Assembly (NCBI RefSeq): GCF_000802965.1 | Contig: NZ_JSAK01000034.1 | Span: 1 to 64,000 of the forward strand | Direction of reading: 5' to 3' | From: Pseudomonas fluorescens | Lineage (GTDB): Bacteria; Pseudomonadota; Gammaproteobacteria; Pseudomonadales; Pseudomonadaceae | Length of the DNA: 64,000 bases | In this document: positions 1 through 9,887 of the stretch, piece by piece | Layout: each line of letters begins with the position of its first letter | How positions within the stretch are numbered: the stretch's first letter is position 1 | Program-made: the position numbers and the translations under genes | Notes under the pieces: model-generated | Database searches by the model: none | What the model was told of the DNA's origin: nothing | The model's input: only the letters and a program-made list of their open reading frames with translations

Positions 1-453
1 CTTTTTCAACAGAATCGGCCGGTTTCTGCCTGACACGACCGGCTCAAACCGACCCAAGCGGTCAACAAGCTTATCGTTACCGCTATACCGGTGTAACAGG
101 CAAAAACATCAAAGAGCCCCCCGATTAAGGTCCACCTTTCCGGTCTCCAGCGGAGTTGGAGGCGCCAATTCGTCCCAAATCTTCAGAGTTTATAGATGCT
201 TGAGAGTGATCTATTCGATTACCCCACCAACACACCCCCACTCCCCCCCGTTTTCCCCTCCTTTGAGGGGCCGTATTACGCGATCTGACTCATAGCATCG
301 CGTCGCGGTAACTGAAAAAAACACAAAAAGTCACCGAGCAATCACCGCTCCCGAAACCTACGAGTGCCTCCCAGGGCTTGAAGCAATTGGTGCGCTATTG
401 ACTCGTCTGAGCGATTGACGCTCGTTTTTCCTCATCCGTAATCGGAGTGCTGC
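1..453. other. Intergenic region upstream of the DUF1302 gene
   Basis: No gene is supported here. The stretch is unusually C-rich around 222-260. A short motif, ATTGAC, occurs at 397-402 and again as ATTGACGCTC at 414-423, just before the first gene, and could belong to a promoter or operator. I see no convincing -35/-10 pair. A ribosome binding site (GGAG, about 444-447) precedes the ATG at 454. The left edge is the window edge, so a gene ending further left cannot be excluded. Confidence 0.4.
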
Positions 454-2325
454 ATGATAAAAACAACAATGCACAGAGGCTTTCGGCCACACCTGTTGGC
501 CATCGCTGTCGCTTCCGGCTTCAGTGCCCAAGCAACCGCTGTAAATTTCAATATCGGGGAGGTACAGGGGCAATTCGATTCGTCGTTGTCGGTGGGCGCC
601 AGTTGGGCCGTGCGTGGGCCGGATCCGGATTTCATTTCCAACTTCAATTCCCAGGGCAAGCGTGGCGAGGCGTCGACCCGGGTGTCAGATGACAATCGCT
701 TGAACTTCAAGAAAGGCGAGACCTTCTCGAAGATCTTCAAGGGCGTGCATGACCTGGAACTCAAATACGGCGAAAGCGGCGTGTTCGTGCGTGGCAAGTA
801 CTGGTACGACTTCGAACTCAAGGATGAACATCGCCTGTTCTATGACATTGACGACAGTGGCCGCAATGATCTGGCCAAGGCGTCCGGCGCAGAATTCCTC
901 GATGCTTTTGTCTATCACAACTACACCATCGGCAATTTGCCGGGCAATGTGCGCCTGGGCAAACAGGTGGTGAGCTGGGGCGAAAGTACCTTCATCGGTA
1001 ACGGTATCAACTCGATCAACCCGACGGACGCCGCGGCATTGCGCCGCCCGGGCGCCGAGGTCAAGGAAGGGCTGATCCCGGTCAACATGTTCTACCTGTC
1101 GCAGAATTTCACCGAGAACTTGAGCGCGGAGGCCTTCTATCAATTGGAATGGGAAAGCACCGTCGTCGATAACTGCGGCACCTTCTTCGGCTCTGATGCG
1201 GTGGCCAAGGGGTGCAATGACCGACTGGTGGTTTCCGGTCTGGACTTGGCGCCAGGCGTGGCCAGAAATACCGGTGGCGCAGCGGCAGTCGGTGGCTCAG
1301 CGGCTCAGGGTGGCGGTGTCGACGACGTCTACATTCCGCGAGTCAAAGACAATGAGCCGAGTGATAGCGGTCAGTTCGGCGTGGCATTGCGCTGGTTCGT
1401 TCCGGAAATGAATGACACCGAAGTCGCTGCCTATTTCATGAACTACCACAGTCGCAACCCATTGCTCAGCGCGGTTCGCACAACGGGGCCGGGTACGCCG
1501 GCCAGCTCACTGAACGTCATACGCAATTCACGCTACTTCGTGGATTACCCGGAAGACATCCGCCTGTACGGCTTGAGCTTCCAGACCAACCTGGGCGGTA
1601 CTTCCCTGGGCGGTGAGGTCAGTTATCGTCCCAACATGCCGCTGCAACTCAACAGCCAGGACTTGATCAACGGCAGCATCGGCACCGCCACGTCACCACT
1701 GGTTTCCACAGGTTTCGCCACGAGCACGCCGGGCGGCGTGATCAATGGTTACAAACGCATGCCGGTGTTGCAGACGCAGATGACCGCTACCCAATTCTTC
1801 GATCAGGTCTTTGGTGCAAGCCGTCTGACCCTGGTGGGTGAGGTCGGGTACAACCGAATCAACGGTCTGGGCGAGACCGACGGTACCGACCTGCGCTTCG
1901 GCCGCAGCGGCATCTTCGGCAGCGGCATCCTGCCTGGTGCTGCCGGTTTGGCGGCTTGTCGGGGTTCGGTGTCGCAGGTTCCAGGGCAACCGGCAGGCGT
2001 AACCACGCCGACTAACCCGCAACAGGAGTGTAACGACAAGGGCTTCTACGACACCGATTCGTGGGGCTACCGTGCCCGTGCGCGTTTGGATTATCCGAAC
2101 GTGTTCGCCGGTATCAACCTGGCGCCGAACCTGGCCTGGTCCCATGACGTGAATGGCAATGGACCCAACTTCGAGGAAGGCCTCAAGGCCGTCAGCGTCG
2201 GCCTGGATGCCGACTATGCCAGCACTTACACCGCAAGCCTCAGTTACACCGATTTCTTCGGTGGTCATTTCAATACCAACGGTGATCGTGACTTCGTCGC
2301 GCTCAGCTTTGGCGCGAACTTCTAA
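454..2325 (+). CDS. DUF1302 family outer-envelope protein
   Basis: A 623-residue protein with a Sec signal peptide (about residues 1-29, ending ...SAQATA) and a long beta-rich, glycine- and asparagine-rich body. It ends in an aromatic residue (SFGANF), as many outer-membrane barrels do. The family is DUF1302, which is known to occur next to DUF1329 proteins in clusters for degradation of hydrophobic compounds such as steroids, terpenoids and alkanes. Its biochemical role is not established; passage or handling of a hydrophobic substrate at the outer membrane is an inference. The start has a GGAG ribosome binding site. The DUF1329 gene follows after 26 bases, so the two are probably cotranscribed. 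Confidence 0.85.
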   Translation: MIKTTMHRGFRPHLLAIAVASGFSAQATAVNFNIGEVQGQFDSSLSVGASWAVRGPDPDFISNFNSQGKRGEASTRVSDDNRLNFKKGETFSKIFKGVHDLELKYGESGVFVRGKYWYDFELKDEHRLFYDIDDSGRNDLAKASGAEFLDAFVYHNYTIGNLPGNVRLGKQVVSWGESTFIGNGINSINPTDAAALRRPGAEVKEGLIPVNMFYLSQNFTENLSAEAFYQLEWESTVVDNCGTFFGSDAVAKGCNDRLVVSGLDLAPGVARNTGGAAAVGGSAAQGGGVDDVYIPRVKDNEPSDSGQFGVALRWFVPEMNDTEVAAYFMNYHSRNPLLSAVRTTGPGTPASSLNVIRNSRYFVDYPEDIRLYGLSFQTNLGGTSLGGEVSYRPNMPLQLNSQDLINGSIGTATSPLVSTGFATSTPGGVINGYKRMPVLQTQMTATQFFDQVFGASRLTLVGEVGYNRINGLGETDGTDLRFGRSGIFGSGILPGAAGLAACRGSVSQVPGQPAGVTTPTNPQQECNDKGFYDTDSWGYRARARLDYPNVFAGINLAPNLAWSHDVNGNGPNFEEGLKAVSVGLDADYASTYTASLSYTDFFGGHFNTNGDRDFVALSFGANF

Positions 2326-2351
2326 ACGAAGACAGGCGAGAGAACCTCAGC

Positions 2352-3719
2352 ATGAAAACAAAAACAATGATGCAAACATGGGCGTTGTCATTGGCCCTGA
2401 TCGTCAGCCAGGCAATGGCCGCCGTTACTCCGGAGGAAGCAGCCAAGCTAGGCTCCAGCCTGACCCCGCTCGGCGCCCAGAAAGAAGGTAATGCCGAAGG
2501 CAGCATTCCGGCCTGGACTGGTGGGCTCAAGCAGGATGCGGCGCCGGTGACGAACCTGTTCGTCGGCGACCCGTTTGCCGGCGAGAAACCACTGTTCACC
2601 ATTACCGCTGCCAACGTCGGGCAATACAAGGCCCGACTGAGCGAGGGGCAGGTGGCCATGTTCAAACGCTATCCCGATACCTACAAGATACCGGTATATG
2701 CAAGCCACCGCACCGCGGCTAACCCGCAGAATGTCTATGATGCGGCGAAGAAAAGTGCGCTCAATACCCAGCCGGCCGATGGCGGCAATGGCTTGCTGAA
2801 CTTCGCCGACTCGCGTTATTACGCGTTTCCGATCCCCAAGAGTGGCGTCGAAGTGTTATGGAACCATTTGACGCGCTACCGTGGTTTGAACCAGAAACGC
2901 GAAACAGTGCAGGCGGTGCCGCAGGTCAATGGTTCGTTCACCATTGTCCAATTGAACGATGAGATCGCGTATCCGCAGTTCATGCCTGCCGATGCCCAAG
3001 CTGACGCAACTAACATCCTGTTCTACTACAAGCAGGAAGTGACGGCACCACCGCGACTGGCCGGTAGCGTGACGTTGATTCACGAGACCATCGACCAGGT
3101 GAAAGAACCGCGCCTGGCGTGGGTCTACAGCGCCGGTCAACGACGGGTTCGTCGGGCCCCGCAGGTCGCTTATGACGGACCAGGCACCGCGTCGGACGGC
3201 ATGCGCACCACGGATAACGGCGACCTGTTCAATGGTTCGCCCGACCGCTACGACTGGAAACTGATCGGCAAGAAGGAAATGTACATTCCCTACAACAACT
3301 ACCGGTTGGCTTCACCATCGCTCAAATACGCCGATATCCTCAAGCCTGGCCATATCAATCAGGACCTGACGCGCTATGAATTGCACCGCGTCTGGGAAGT
3401 CGAGGCAACCCTGAAACCTGGCATGCGCAACATTTATGCAAAACGCCATATGTACATCGATGAAGACACCTGGCAGGCGGCACTGATCGACCATTACGAT
3501 GGCCGCGGGCAGTTGTGGCGGGTGGCCGAAGGCATGGCCTATAACGATTATGCCAACGGCGTCAGTACCTATGCGGCCCAGGCGTTGTACGACCTGATTG
3601 CCGGGCGCTACCTGGTCAATGCCTTGATGAACGAATCCCGGCACGGCAGCATTTACGGTAACGCGGCGAATCTCGCCGATTACACCCCGGCAGCACTGCG
3701 TAGCGCCGGTATTCGATAA
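2352..3719 (+). CDS. DUF1329 family periplasmic protein
   Basis: A 455-residue protein with a clear signal peptide (about residues 1-23, MKTKTMMQTWALSLALIVSQ followed by AMA). The body has the DUF1329 hallmarks: GSIPAWTGGL near the N-terminus, a segment about cooking up YPQF and YYKQ in the middle, and the DRYDWKLIGKKEMYIPYNNY block near residue 300. Family members are usually 430-460 residues, so this looks full length. The fold is thought to resemble LolA/LolB lipoprotein carriers, which would suit ferrying a hydrophobic molecule across the periplasm, but that is inference. It follows the DUF1302 gene closely and the two families are habitual partners. Confidence 0.88.
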   Translation: MKTKTMMQTWALSLALIVSQAMAAVTPEEAAKLGSSLTPLGAQKEGNAEGSIPAWTGGLKQDAAPVTNLFVGDPFAGEKPLFTITAANVGQYKARLSEGQVAMFKRYPDTYKIPVYASHRTAANPQNVYDAAKKSALNTQPADGGNGLLNFADSRYYAFPIPKSGVEVLWNHLTRYRGLNQKRETVQAVPQVNGSFTIVQLNDEIAYPQFMPADAQADATNILFYYKQEVTAPPRLAGSVTLIHETIDQVKEPRLAWVYSAGQRRVRRAPQVAYDGPGTASDGMRTTDNGDLFNGSPDRYDWKLIGKKEMYIPYNNYRLASPSLKYADILKPGHINQDLTRYELHRVWEVEATLKPGMRNIYAKRHMYIDEDTWQAALIDHYDGRGQLWRVAEGMAYNDYANGVSTYAAQALYDLIAGRYLVNALMNESRHGSIYGNAANLADYTPAALRSAGIR

Positions 3720-3747
3720 CAATCGAAACACCGATTGAGCACCGCAC

Positions 3748-3845
3748 CCCTGTAGGAGCGAGCCTGCTCGCGATAGCAACCTGACCGTCAACTTATCTGT
3801 TGAATGTTAAGCCGCCATCGCGAACAGGCTCGCTCCCTGCAGGGG
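3748..3845. repeat. Paired inverted REP-like repeat
   Basis: Two inverted copies of TGTAGGAGCGAGCCTGCTCG, about 98 bases in total, separated by a unique stretch. They lie between the convergent ends of the DUF1329 gene and the LuxR-type regulator, so the hairpin may also end transcription from both sides. Other copies of this family are at 9286-9391, 17104-17131, 38333-38423, 42100-42198, 60170-60250 and 63476-63714. Confidence 0.8.
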
Positions 3846-3847
3846 CA

Positions 3848-6544
3848 CTACTCGTTTGGGGAGATGCGTTGCCGGGCAGCGATCAGCGCTTCGTACCGCC
3901 CGGACACTCCAAGCTTGGCGTAGATGTTCTTGAGGTTCCACTTGATGGTTTCCTGACTCAGGTTCAGGGTCTGGGCCATGCGTTTGTTGGACATGGCTTG
4001 CTCAAGCAGACTGATGATTTCCATCTCGCGCTTGGTGAATAGCGCAGACTCGCTGACGCCGCTTTCCGTCGCGGCCCGCGCCGACATCGAAGGCGCAACG
4101 CTGAAGTTCAGCGGCGCTGCGATCAGGCGACTGCGATAGCTCTCCAAGACCGGATCATCCTCGCACTCCAGCTCAGCCAGCAGCGAGATCAGTGGCGCGC
4201 CTTCGTCCAGCAAGGTACGCACCAGGCCAAGACGCAGGCTTTCGGCCACGACCTGACGCAACAATATCCGGGCCTCTCCCGTTTGCCCCAGATCATTGAG
4301 CGCTACGGCGCGCAGCAATTGCGACTGCACTTTCCATATTCCGCGAGCGTAACGCGTCGCCAGTTGCTCCAGGCTGTCGAGGGCCACCAGTGCCCGTTCC
4401 GGCTCTTGCCGGGCCAGCGAGGTGCGGGCTCGCGACAAGGCGGCGAGGGCGGCGATCTGGTGGGCGGCCGGACTGTCGCCATCATGACGATGGGCCAGCG
4501 CTTCCAGTGCCGCGCGCTGGCTTTCGCATTGGCGCCAGTCGCCACTGCCCAACAGGATACGGATCTGCTCGGCCAGGTTGTACGCCACGGCGCGGTCGAA
4601 ACCTTGTGCGCGTAGCCCGATCGCCTTGCTGGCCAGGTAGGCCAATGCGGCCGCCGAAGACTCCTGCAGGCAATTGAGACGCGCATTGCTGATCATCGCG
4701 CTGATAGTGATATCCGGTGGCGACAGGTGCAGCAGATTGAGGCGATTGCCCAACACCTGTCGCGCATCGTCGATACGGTCCATTTCGTAATGCGTCTCGG
4801 CGGCTCCTACGCCACAGCAAGTGGCGCTGATGGAGCGATGGCCATGGGCGCGCTCGGCCACGAGCAGTACGTCGACGATATTGCGCGATGCTTCACGCAC
4901 ATTCCCGCTGAGCATGGCGCCATGGGCGGCGGTGACGACGGCCAGCAGCGCCACTTCGTCATGACTGATGCGTATGGCCCGGGCCTGGGGTGCATTGATG
5001 TAATCCCAGGCCGCTTGCTGCTGACCGGTTTGATTGAGGCAGTGGACGTGCAGGCACGCACGCATCTGCTCATTGAATGGATGATTGAAGCGATGCCCGC
5101 GGATGCCTTCCAGCAGTTGTTGGCACAGGGGCAGGTTGTCCTGTTGCGTGGCGATCGACGCCCTGACCAACGCGATGTGCGGGCTCAACTGGGCTTCGTC
5201 GTGGGGACTCTGTTCCAGCGCATCGATCCAGGCCTTCGCCTTGCCGGTCATCATCGTCAGTACACAACCCCAGGCGCCTTGCAGCAACACACCGGGATGT
5301 TGCACCAAGCGCTCGAGCGGCACGCAGTCGAGCCAGCGCACAAACTGACCGAGATAACTGATGTTGTGCTGGTCGGGCTGGCTGCGTTCAAGCAGCGCCA
5401 CCAAGGCTTCGAAATTCTCGCTCTGCACCGCGTGATGCACGGCTTCGTTGACAACGCCGGCCTGCTCGAACCACGCCGAAGCGCGCAGATGCAGCGCTTG
5501 CAGATCAGCGCCCGAGGCGCTCAGGCGCTGCTGCAGAAACTCGGCGAACAACGGATGCAGGCGATACCACGGGTTCCGGCACTCCATGTCCATGGGCACG
5601 ATGAACAGGTTGCGCGCCTCGATATTGGCAATCAGCGCTGGTGCGTCGCAACTCTGGCTGACTTCGGCGGCCACCTTCTCGTTGAAGCGGCGCAGGATTG
5701 AAACCTGTTCCAGGAAGGTGAGCGTCGCTGCCGGCAGATCGCTGATCACGTCTTCGACCAGGTAATCCACCAGGCCGGCCTTGCTCGACAGCAGTCGTTC
5801 GCTATTGAGGCCTTTACGCGGGTTGGCCTTGAGCGAGATCGACATCATTTGCAGGCCGATGGGCCAGCCGTCGGTCGAGGCATGAATGCTGTGGGCCAGA
5901 TCGATGTCGACGTCGTCGTCCAGATAGGCCTTCAGGAATGCCAGCGATTCGTCGAAGCTGAAGCCCAGGTCGGTGCTGCTGATTTCGCACAGCTCGGCCA
6001 TGGCCCGCAGCCTGCCCAGTTTCAACTCGGGAAACACCCGCGACGCAAGCACCACATGCAGTTGCGTCGGCGCACTGTCGACCATGGTCTGCATGAGCAT
6101 TGAAATGGCGGGGTCCGTGGCGAACTGAAAATCATCGATCATCAGGTACAGCGCCGTATCGACCCGCGCCAGCGTGTTGATCATCACCGACGCCAGGGCC
6201 AGCGAGCCGTTCTGTGCATCCCCCTTGACCAGCAACAGCAGGTCGTCATCCAGCGGCAGGCCGGCCTGTTGCAGCGCACCGATCAGGTTGGCGCAGAACG
6301 ACTCCAGCGTTGCGTCCTCCTGGGACAGGGACAACCACACCACGACACTGCCTTCCTTGAGCAGGCTCTGACGCCACTGCGCAAGCAGCGTGGTCTTGCC
6401 GAAACCGGCGCTGCCGTTGATCAGCGTGAGACGGCAGTTGCGCGCGGCCAGCAAGCGCGACAACAGCGGCGCACGCAATACCGCATGGCTGCTGATGCGC
6501 GGCGGTGAAAAACGGGTGGTGATCAAGGGGCGGGTGGCAGGCAT
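3848..6544 (-). CDS. MalT-like ATP-dependent LuxR-family transcription activator
   Basis: An 898-residue regulator of the large ATP-binding LuxR (LAL/MalT) class. It has a Walker A motif GSAGFGKTT at residues 44-52, a Walker B-like LMIDD at 134-138, a long helical TPR-like middle region, and a C-terminal LuxR helix-turn-helix from about residue 828 (LFTKREMEIISLLEQAMSNK, then LSQETIKWNLKNIYAKLGVS). Members act as ligand-triggered, ATP-dependent activators. It is transcribed away from the racemase gene across a 246-base gap, so it is the natural candidate activator of this cluster; related regulators accompany DUF1302/DUF1329 genes elsewhere. The inducer is unknown. The ribosome binding site is weak. 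Confidence 0.9.
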   Translation of the reverse strand: MPATRPLITTRFSPPRISSHAVLRAPLLSRLLAARNCRLTLINGSAGFGKTTLLAQWRQSLLKEGSVVVWLSLSQEDATLESFCANLIGALQQAGLPLDDDLLLLVKGDAQNGSLALASVMINTLARVDTALYLMIDDFQFATDPAISMLMQTMVDSAPTQLHVVLASRVFPELKLGRLRAMAELCEISSTDLGFSFDESLAFLKAYLDDDVDIDLAHSIHASTDGWPIGLQMMSISLKANPRKGLNSERLLSSKAGLVDYLVEDVISDLPAATLTFLEQVSILRRFNEKVAAEVSQSCDAPALIANIEARNLFIVPMDMECRNPWYRLHPLFAEFLQQRLSASGADLQALHLRASAWFEQAGVVNEAVHHAVQSENFEALVALLERSQPDQHNISYLGQFVRWLDCVPLERLVQHPGVLLQGAWGCVLTMMTGKAKAWIDALEQSPHDEAQLSPHIALVRASIATQQDNLPLCQQLLEGIRGHRFNHPFNEQMRACLHVHCLNQTGQQQAAWDYINAPQARAIRISHDEVALLAVVTAAHGAMLSGNVREASRNIVDVLLVAERAHGHRSISATCCGVGAAETHYEMDRIDDARQVLGNRLNLLHLSPPDITISAMISNARLNCLQESSAAALAYLASKAIGLRAQGFDRAVAYNLAEQIRILLGSGDWRQCESQRAALEALAHRHDGDSPAAHQIAALAALSRARTSLARQEPERALVALDSLEQLATRYARGIWKVQSQLLRAVALNDLGQTGEARILLRQVVAESLRLGLVRTLLDEGAPLISLLAELECEDDPVLESYRSRLIAAPLNFSVAPSMSARAATESGVSESALFTKREMEIISLLEQAMSNKRMAQTLNLSQETIKWNLKNIYAKLGVSGRYEALIAARQRISPNE

Positions 6545-6790
6545 GGGAATCCGGACGACAGCAGTTCTTGTTATGGACGGGTGGGGTGGGGCGGTTCCCC
6601 CAAGTGGAGTGGGTACGCCATCACACCGTGCGTCTAGTGTGCTGAATCAGTGCCGGCTGACGAGCAGACGCGCAGCAGATCGACGCCGTGATGCTACCCG
6701 CGTGCTGCCTGTATTTCCAGTCGCCCTCAGCGACCTAAATGGACTGGCCAGATTCGCCTGTCCCCTCATGACAAGAGCAGAGTACCGACA

Positions 6791-7921
6791 ATGCCCGGAC
6801 CTTTGGCAGGTGTGAAAGTAGTTGAAATGAATGCGATCGGCCCTGCGCCGTTCGCCGCCATGATGCTGGCGGACATGGGCGCGCAGGTTATTCGTGTCGA
6901 CCGTCAGGTGGCCGGTTTTCTCAATGCCGATGGCAGCCTGCTTGGACGCGGACGGCGCAGTATTGCTATCGACCCGCGTAAACCCGGCGCCGATGAAGTG
7001 CTGCTCAAACTGATCGACGGCGCCGATGTGCTGATCGAGGGCTTCCGTCCCGGCGTCATGGAACGCCTGGGCCTGGGACCGGAAGTCTGCCTTGAGCGCA
7101 ATCCCAAATTGATCTATGGACGCATGACCGGTTGGGGCCAGAGCGGGCCGCTGGCTCCTGCGGCGGGGCATGACCTGAATTACATCGCACTGTCCGGCGT
7201 ACTCAACGCCATGGGTCATGCCGACCGTCCGCCGACCCCGCCACTGCATCTGGTGGGTGACATGGGCGGCGGCGCGATGTTTCTGCTGACCGGCATACTC
7301 GCTGCGCTGTTCGAGGCGCAAAAGTCCGGCCTCGGACAAGTGGTTGACGCCGCCATCTGCGACGGCACCACGCTGCTGGGCAGCATGTACTACGACCTGC
7401 GTCATCAGGGCCAATGGGGCGACCAGCGCCAGAGCAACATGCTCGACGGCGGCGCGCCTTTCTACGGTTGCTACAGCTGCGCCGACGGCAAATTCGTGTC
7501 GATTGGCGCCATCGAGCCGCAGTTCTATCAGCTCCTGCTCGAGCTGTGCGAAATCGACGATCCGGACTTCAAGCAACAGTGGCAGCAGCAAGCGTGGCCG
7601 CTTCTGCGAGAGAAGCTTGAGGCCCTGTTCCTGACCCGTACCCGCGATACCTGGACCCAGCTGCTCGAAGGCACCGATGCCTGCTTCGCCCCGGTGCTGG
7701 ACTTCAGTGAAGCACCCACCCACCCGCACAACCAGGGGCGCGGCCTGTTCATGGAAACCGCCGGCGTGCTGCATCCGGCCCCGGCGCCACGCCTGAGCCG
7801 TACACCGGCGCAGGCGGGCGGCCTGGTGAGAAACGGAGAAAACACCCTGGAGATCCTCGAACAATTGGGGCTCAGCGCTGCGCAGATCGATGAGCTGCGC
7901 AGCGTTGGCGCGATTGTTTGA
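6791..7921 (+). CDS. Alpha-methylacyl-CoA racemase (CaiB/BaiF family III)
   Basis: A 376-residue family III CoA-transferase fold protein. It carries the alpha-methylacyl-CoA racemase signature rather than that of a true transferase: GHDLNYIALSG with H127 and VGDMGGG with D157, matching the catalytic His/Asp pair of the mycobacterial and human racemases. The predicted reaction is interconversion of (2R)- and (2S)-methylacyl-CoA, needed because acyl-CoA dehydrogenases and oxidases accept only the S form. It opens the block that also encodes the SCPx-type thiolase, MaoC hydratases and short-chain dehydrogenase, which supports beta-oxidation of an alpha-methyl-branched chain. A CoA-transferase activity is the main alternative. 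Confidence 0.85.
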   Translation: MPGPLAGVKVVEMNAIGPAPFAAMMLADMGAQVIRVDRQVAGFLNADGSLLGRGRRSIAIDPRKPGADEVLLKLIDGADVLIEGFRPGVMERLGLGPEVCLERNPKLIYGRMTGWGQSGPLAPAAGHDLNYIALSGVLNAMGHADRPPTPPLHLVGDMGGGAMFLLTGILAALFEAQKSGLGQVVDAAICDGTTLLGSMYYDLRHQGQWGDQRQSNMLDGGAPFYGCYSCADGKFVSIGAIEPQFYQLLLELCEIDDPDFKQQWQQQAWPLLREKLEALFLTRTRDTWTQLLEGTDACFAPVLDFSEAPTHPHNQGRGLFMETAGVLHPAPAPRLSRTPAQAGGLVRNGENTLEILEQLGLSAAQIDELRSVGAIV

Positions 7922-8076
7922 GTGCGCACTGAACTACCAGCGCTGCCGCATCCCACCCCACCCGAGCTCCCCCCGTCCGAGCGGGTACAGCCCGGAGCGG
8001 CTGCGCAAGGATAAGAGGGTGGTTTGCTCGGGACCGCCGATCAACAAAAACAACAAAGAAATTCCAAGGAGTATGT

Positions 8077-9264
8077 ATGTCGCACAAACCTTACGTCGCC
8101 GGTGTCGGCATGATCCCATTCCTCAAGCCGGGTGCCAGCGGTTCCTACATTGAAATGGGCGCCGAAGCCACGCGCCGGGCGCTCAAGGATGCGGGCCTGG
8201 ACTATCGCCTGGTGCAGCAGGCCTATGTCGGCTACGTCTACGGAGACTCCACTGCGGGCCAGTCGGCACTGTATGAGGTCGGCCTGAGCGGTGTTCCGGT
8301 GGTCAACGTCAACAACAACTGCTCCACCGGCTCCAGCGCCTTGTTCCTGGCGCGTCAGGCCGTGGAAAGCGGGGCGGTCGAATGCGCGTTGGCCCTGGGC
8401 TTTGAACAGATGCAGCCCGGTGCCCTGAAAAACCAGTGGGAAGACCGCCCGATGGCGATGGGCAAATGCTCCGAAGTGGCGAACCTGCTGACCGCGGATG
8501 CCGAAGGTGTGCCCATGGCGCTGCGTATGTTTGGCGGCGCCGGCCGTGAGCACATGCACAAGTACGGAACGCAGATGAGCACCTTTGCCGCGATCCGCGC
8601 CAAGGCCAGCCGCCACGCTGCCAACAACCCATTGGCGCTGTTCCGCAAGATCGTCACCACTGAAGACGTGATGAACGACCAAGTGGTTTGGCCGGGCGTG
8701 ATGACCCGCCTGATGGCCTGCCCACCGACTTGCGGCGCTGCGGCGGCGATCATTTGCAGCGAAGCCTTTGCCAAAAAGCACGGCCTGCGCACCGACGTGG
8801 TGATCCTCGCCCAGTCGATGACCACCGACGCGCCGATTGCCTACGAGCCGCCATCGATGATCCAGATGGTCGGTTTCGACATGGCCCAGCGCGCGGCCGG
8901 TGAAGTGTATGAGAAGGCCGGCGTCGGCCCGCAGGACATCCGTGTCGCCGAAATGCACGACTGCTTCGCGCACAACGAATTGCTGACCTACGAATCCCTC
9001 GGCCTGTGTCCGGTGGGCGGCGCCGAGCGCTTCGTGCTCGATGGCGACAACACCTACGGCGGCCAGGTGGTCACGAACCCGTCGGGTGGTTTGCTCTCCA
9101 AGGGCCACCCACTGGGCGCCACCGGCCTGGCCCAGTGCTACGAGCTGACCCATCAGCTGCGCGGCAGCGCCGAGGCGCGTCAGGTTGAAGGCGTGAACTT
9201 GGCCTTGCAACACAACCTCGGCCTGGGCGGTGCTTGTGTCGTGACCCTTTACGGTCGCGCCTGA
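8077..9264 (+). CDS. SCPx-type thiolase / lipid-transfer protein thiolase
   Basis: A 395-residue thiolase of the sterol-carrier-protein-x class. The nucleophilic cysteine is C82 in VNNNCSTGSSAL. The catalytic-histidine region HDCFAHNE lies near residue 295 and the GHPLGATG block near residue 347. It lacks a fused SCP2 lipid-binding domain. SCPx thiolases cleave 3-oxoacyl-CoA, including 2-methyl-3-oxoacyl-CoA that gives propionyl-CoA, which suits the racemase upstream. Unlike Ltp2-type retro-aldolases it keeps the thiolase cysteine, and no DUF35 partner gene is present. The ATG at 8077 is chosen because it fits the family N-terminus and follows an AAGGAG at 8066-8071. Confidence 0.88.
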   Translation: MSHKPYVAGVGMIPFLKPGASGSYIEMGAEATRRALKDAGLDYRLVQQAYVGYVYGDSTAGQSALYEVGLSGVPVVNVNNNCSTGSSALFLARQAVESGAVECALALGFEQMQPGALKNQWEDRPMAMGKCSEVANLLTADAEGVPMALRMFGGAGREHMHKYGTQMSTFAAIRAKASRHAANNPLALFRKIVTTEDVMNDQVVWPGVMTRLMACPPTCGAAAAIICSEAFAKKHGLRTDVVILAQSMTTDAPIAYEPPSMIQMVGFDMAQRAAGEVYEKAGVGPQDIRVAEMHDCFAHNELLTYESLGLCPVGGAERFVLDGDNTYGGQVVTNPSGGLLSKGHPLGATGLAQCYELTHQLRGSAEARQVEGVNLALQHNLGLGGACVVTLYGRA

Positions 9265-9285
9265 CCCCAGGCCGTAATGCTGATC

Positions 9286-9391
9286 CCTGTAGGAGCGAGC
9301 CTGCTCGCGATGGACTTGAAAGCGCCGCGTTCATTCAGAACGCCAGTGTCATCGTTGACAACCATCGCGAGCAGACTCGCTCCTACAGGGG
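9286..9391. repeat. Paired inverted REP-like repeat
   Basis: Inverted copies of CCTGTAGGAGCGAGCCTGCT lie about 70 bases apart, in the same family as 3748-3845. The element sits inside the predicted operon, between the thiolase and the first MaoC gene. Here it could stabilise or attenuate the mRNA between these cistrons rather than end the transcript. Confidence 0.8.
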
Positions 9392-9439
9392 TTTGAGCAG
9401 CATTGCGGGATTTAAACAACCGCAGAGGAGACAAGTGAA

Positions 9440-9877
9440 ATGGCAGACAAAAGTCTGATCGGGCGCTCCATGGGCGTCACCCAGGTAGAAGTGGAAAAGG
9501 GTCGCTTGCGGTTTTTCGCCAAGGCCATCGGTGAAACCGATCCGATCTACACCGACGAAGTTGCCGCCAAGGCCGCCGGCTATCCGTCGCTACCGGTGCC
9601 TGCGACGTTCCTTTTTTGCCTGCAGGGCGAGGGCCGGGACCTGGTTGAGCAGTTGAACGTCTACGGCTTCGATCTGGGTCGCATCCTGCACGCCGAGCAA
9701 TCGTTCATTTACCACAAGCCTGCGGTGGCCGGCGATGTCCTGACTTTCGACAGCCGCGTTGCCGACGTTTACGAGAAGAAGGGCGGCGCGTTGCAGTTCG
9801 TGGTCAACGAAACCCGTGTGACCAATCAGCACGGCGAACATGTTGCCGATATCCGCGGCACGCTGGTTCAGCGTTGA
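9440..9877 (+). CDS. MaoC-like hydratase subunit, probably non-catalytic
   Basis: A 145-residue hot-dog protein of the MaoC N-terminal / FAS1-like dehydratase type. At the position where R-specific hydratases have an Asp...His dyad it reads GETDPIYTDE: the catalytic histidine is replaced by tyrosine. That is typical of the structural partner in two-subunit hydratases such as mycobacterial HadA or ChsH2. It is followed 10 bases later by a MaoC gene with an intact dyad, so the two probably form one heteromeric 2-enoyl-CoA hydratase. Unlike ChsH2 it has no DUF35 domain. The ribosome binding site AGGAGA precedes the ATG. Confidence 0.8.
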   Translation: MADKSLIGRSMGVTQVEVEKGRLRFFAKAIGETDPIYTDEVAAKAAGYPSLPVPATFLFCLQGEGRDLVEQLNVYGFDLGRILHAEQSFIYHKPAVAGDVLTFDSRVADVYEKKGGALQFVVNETRVTNQHGEHVADIRGTLVQR

Positions 9878-9887
9878 GGAGCAGTCG

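Noticed and set aside
33..60. CACGACC...CTCAAACC...GACCC resembling the tRNA-Asn 3' end (possible far-left attachment site)
   Set aside because: The match needs several gaps and mismatches, while integrase attachment repeats are normally exact over 15 bases or more.
4727..5701. 324-codon open frame antisense to the MalT-like regulator
   Set aside because: The regulator is continuous over this span, with helical repeats in the sense frame.
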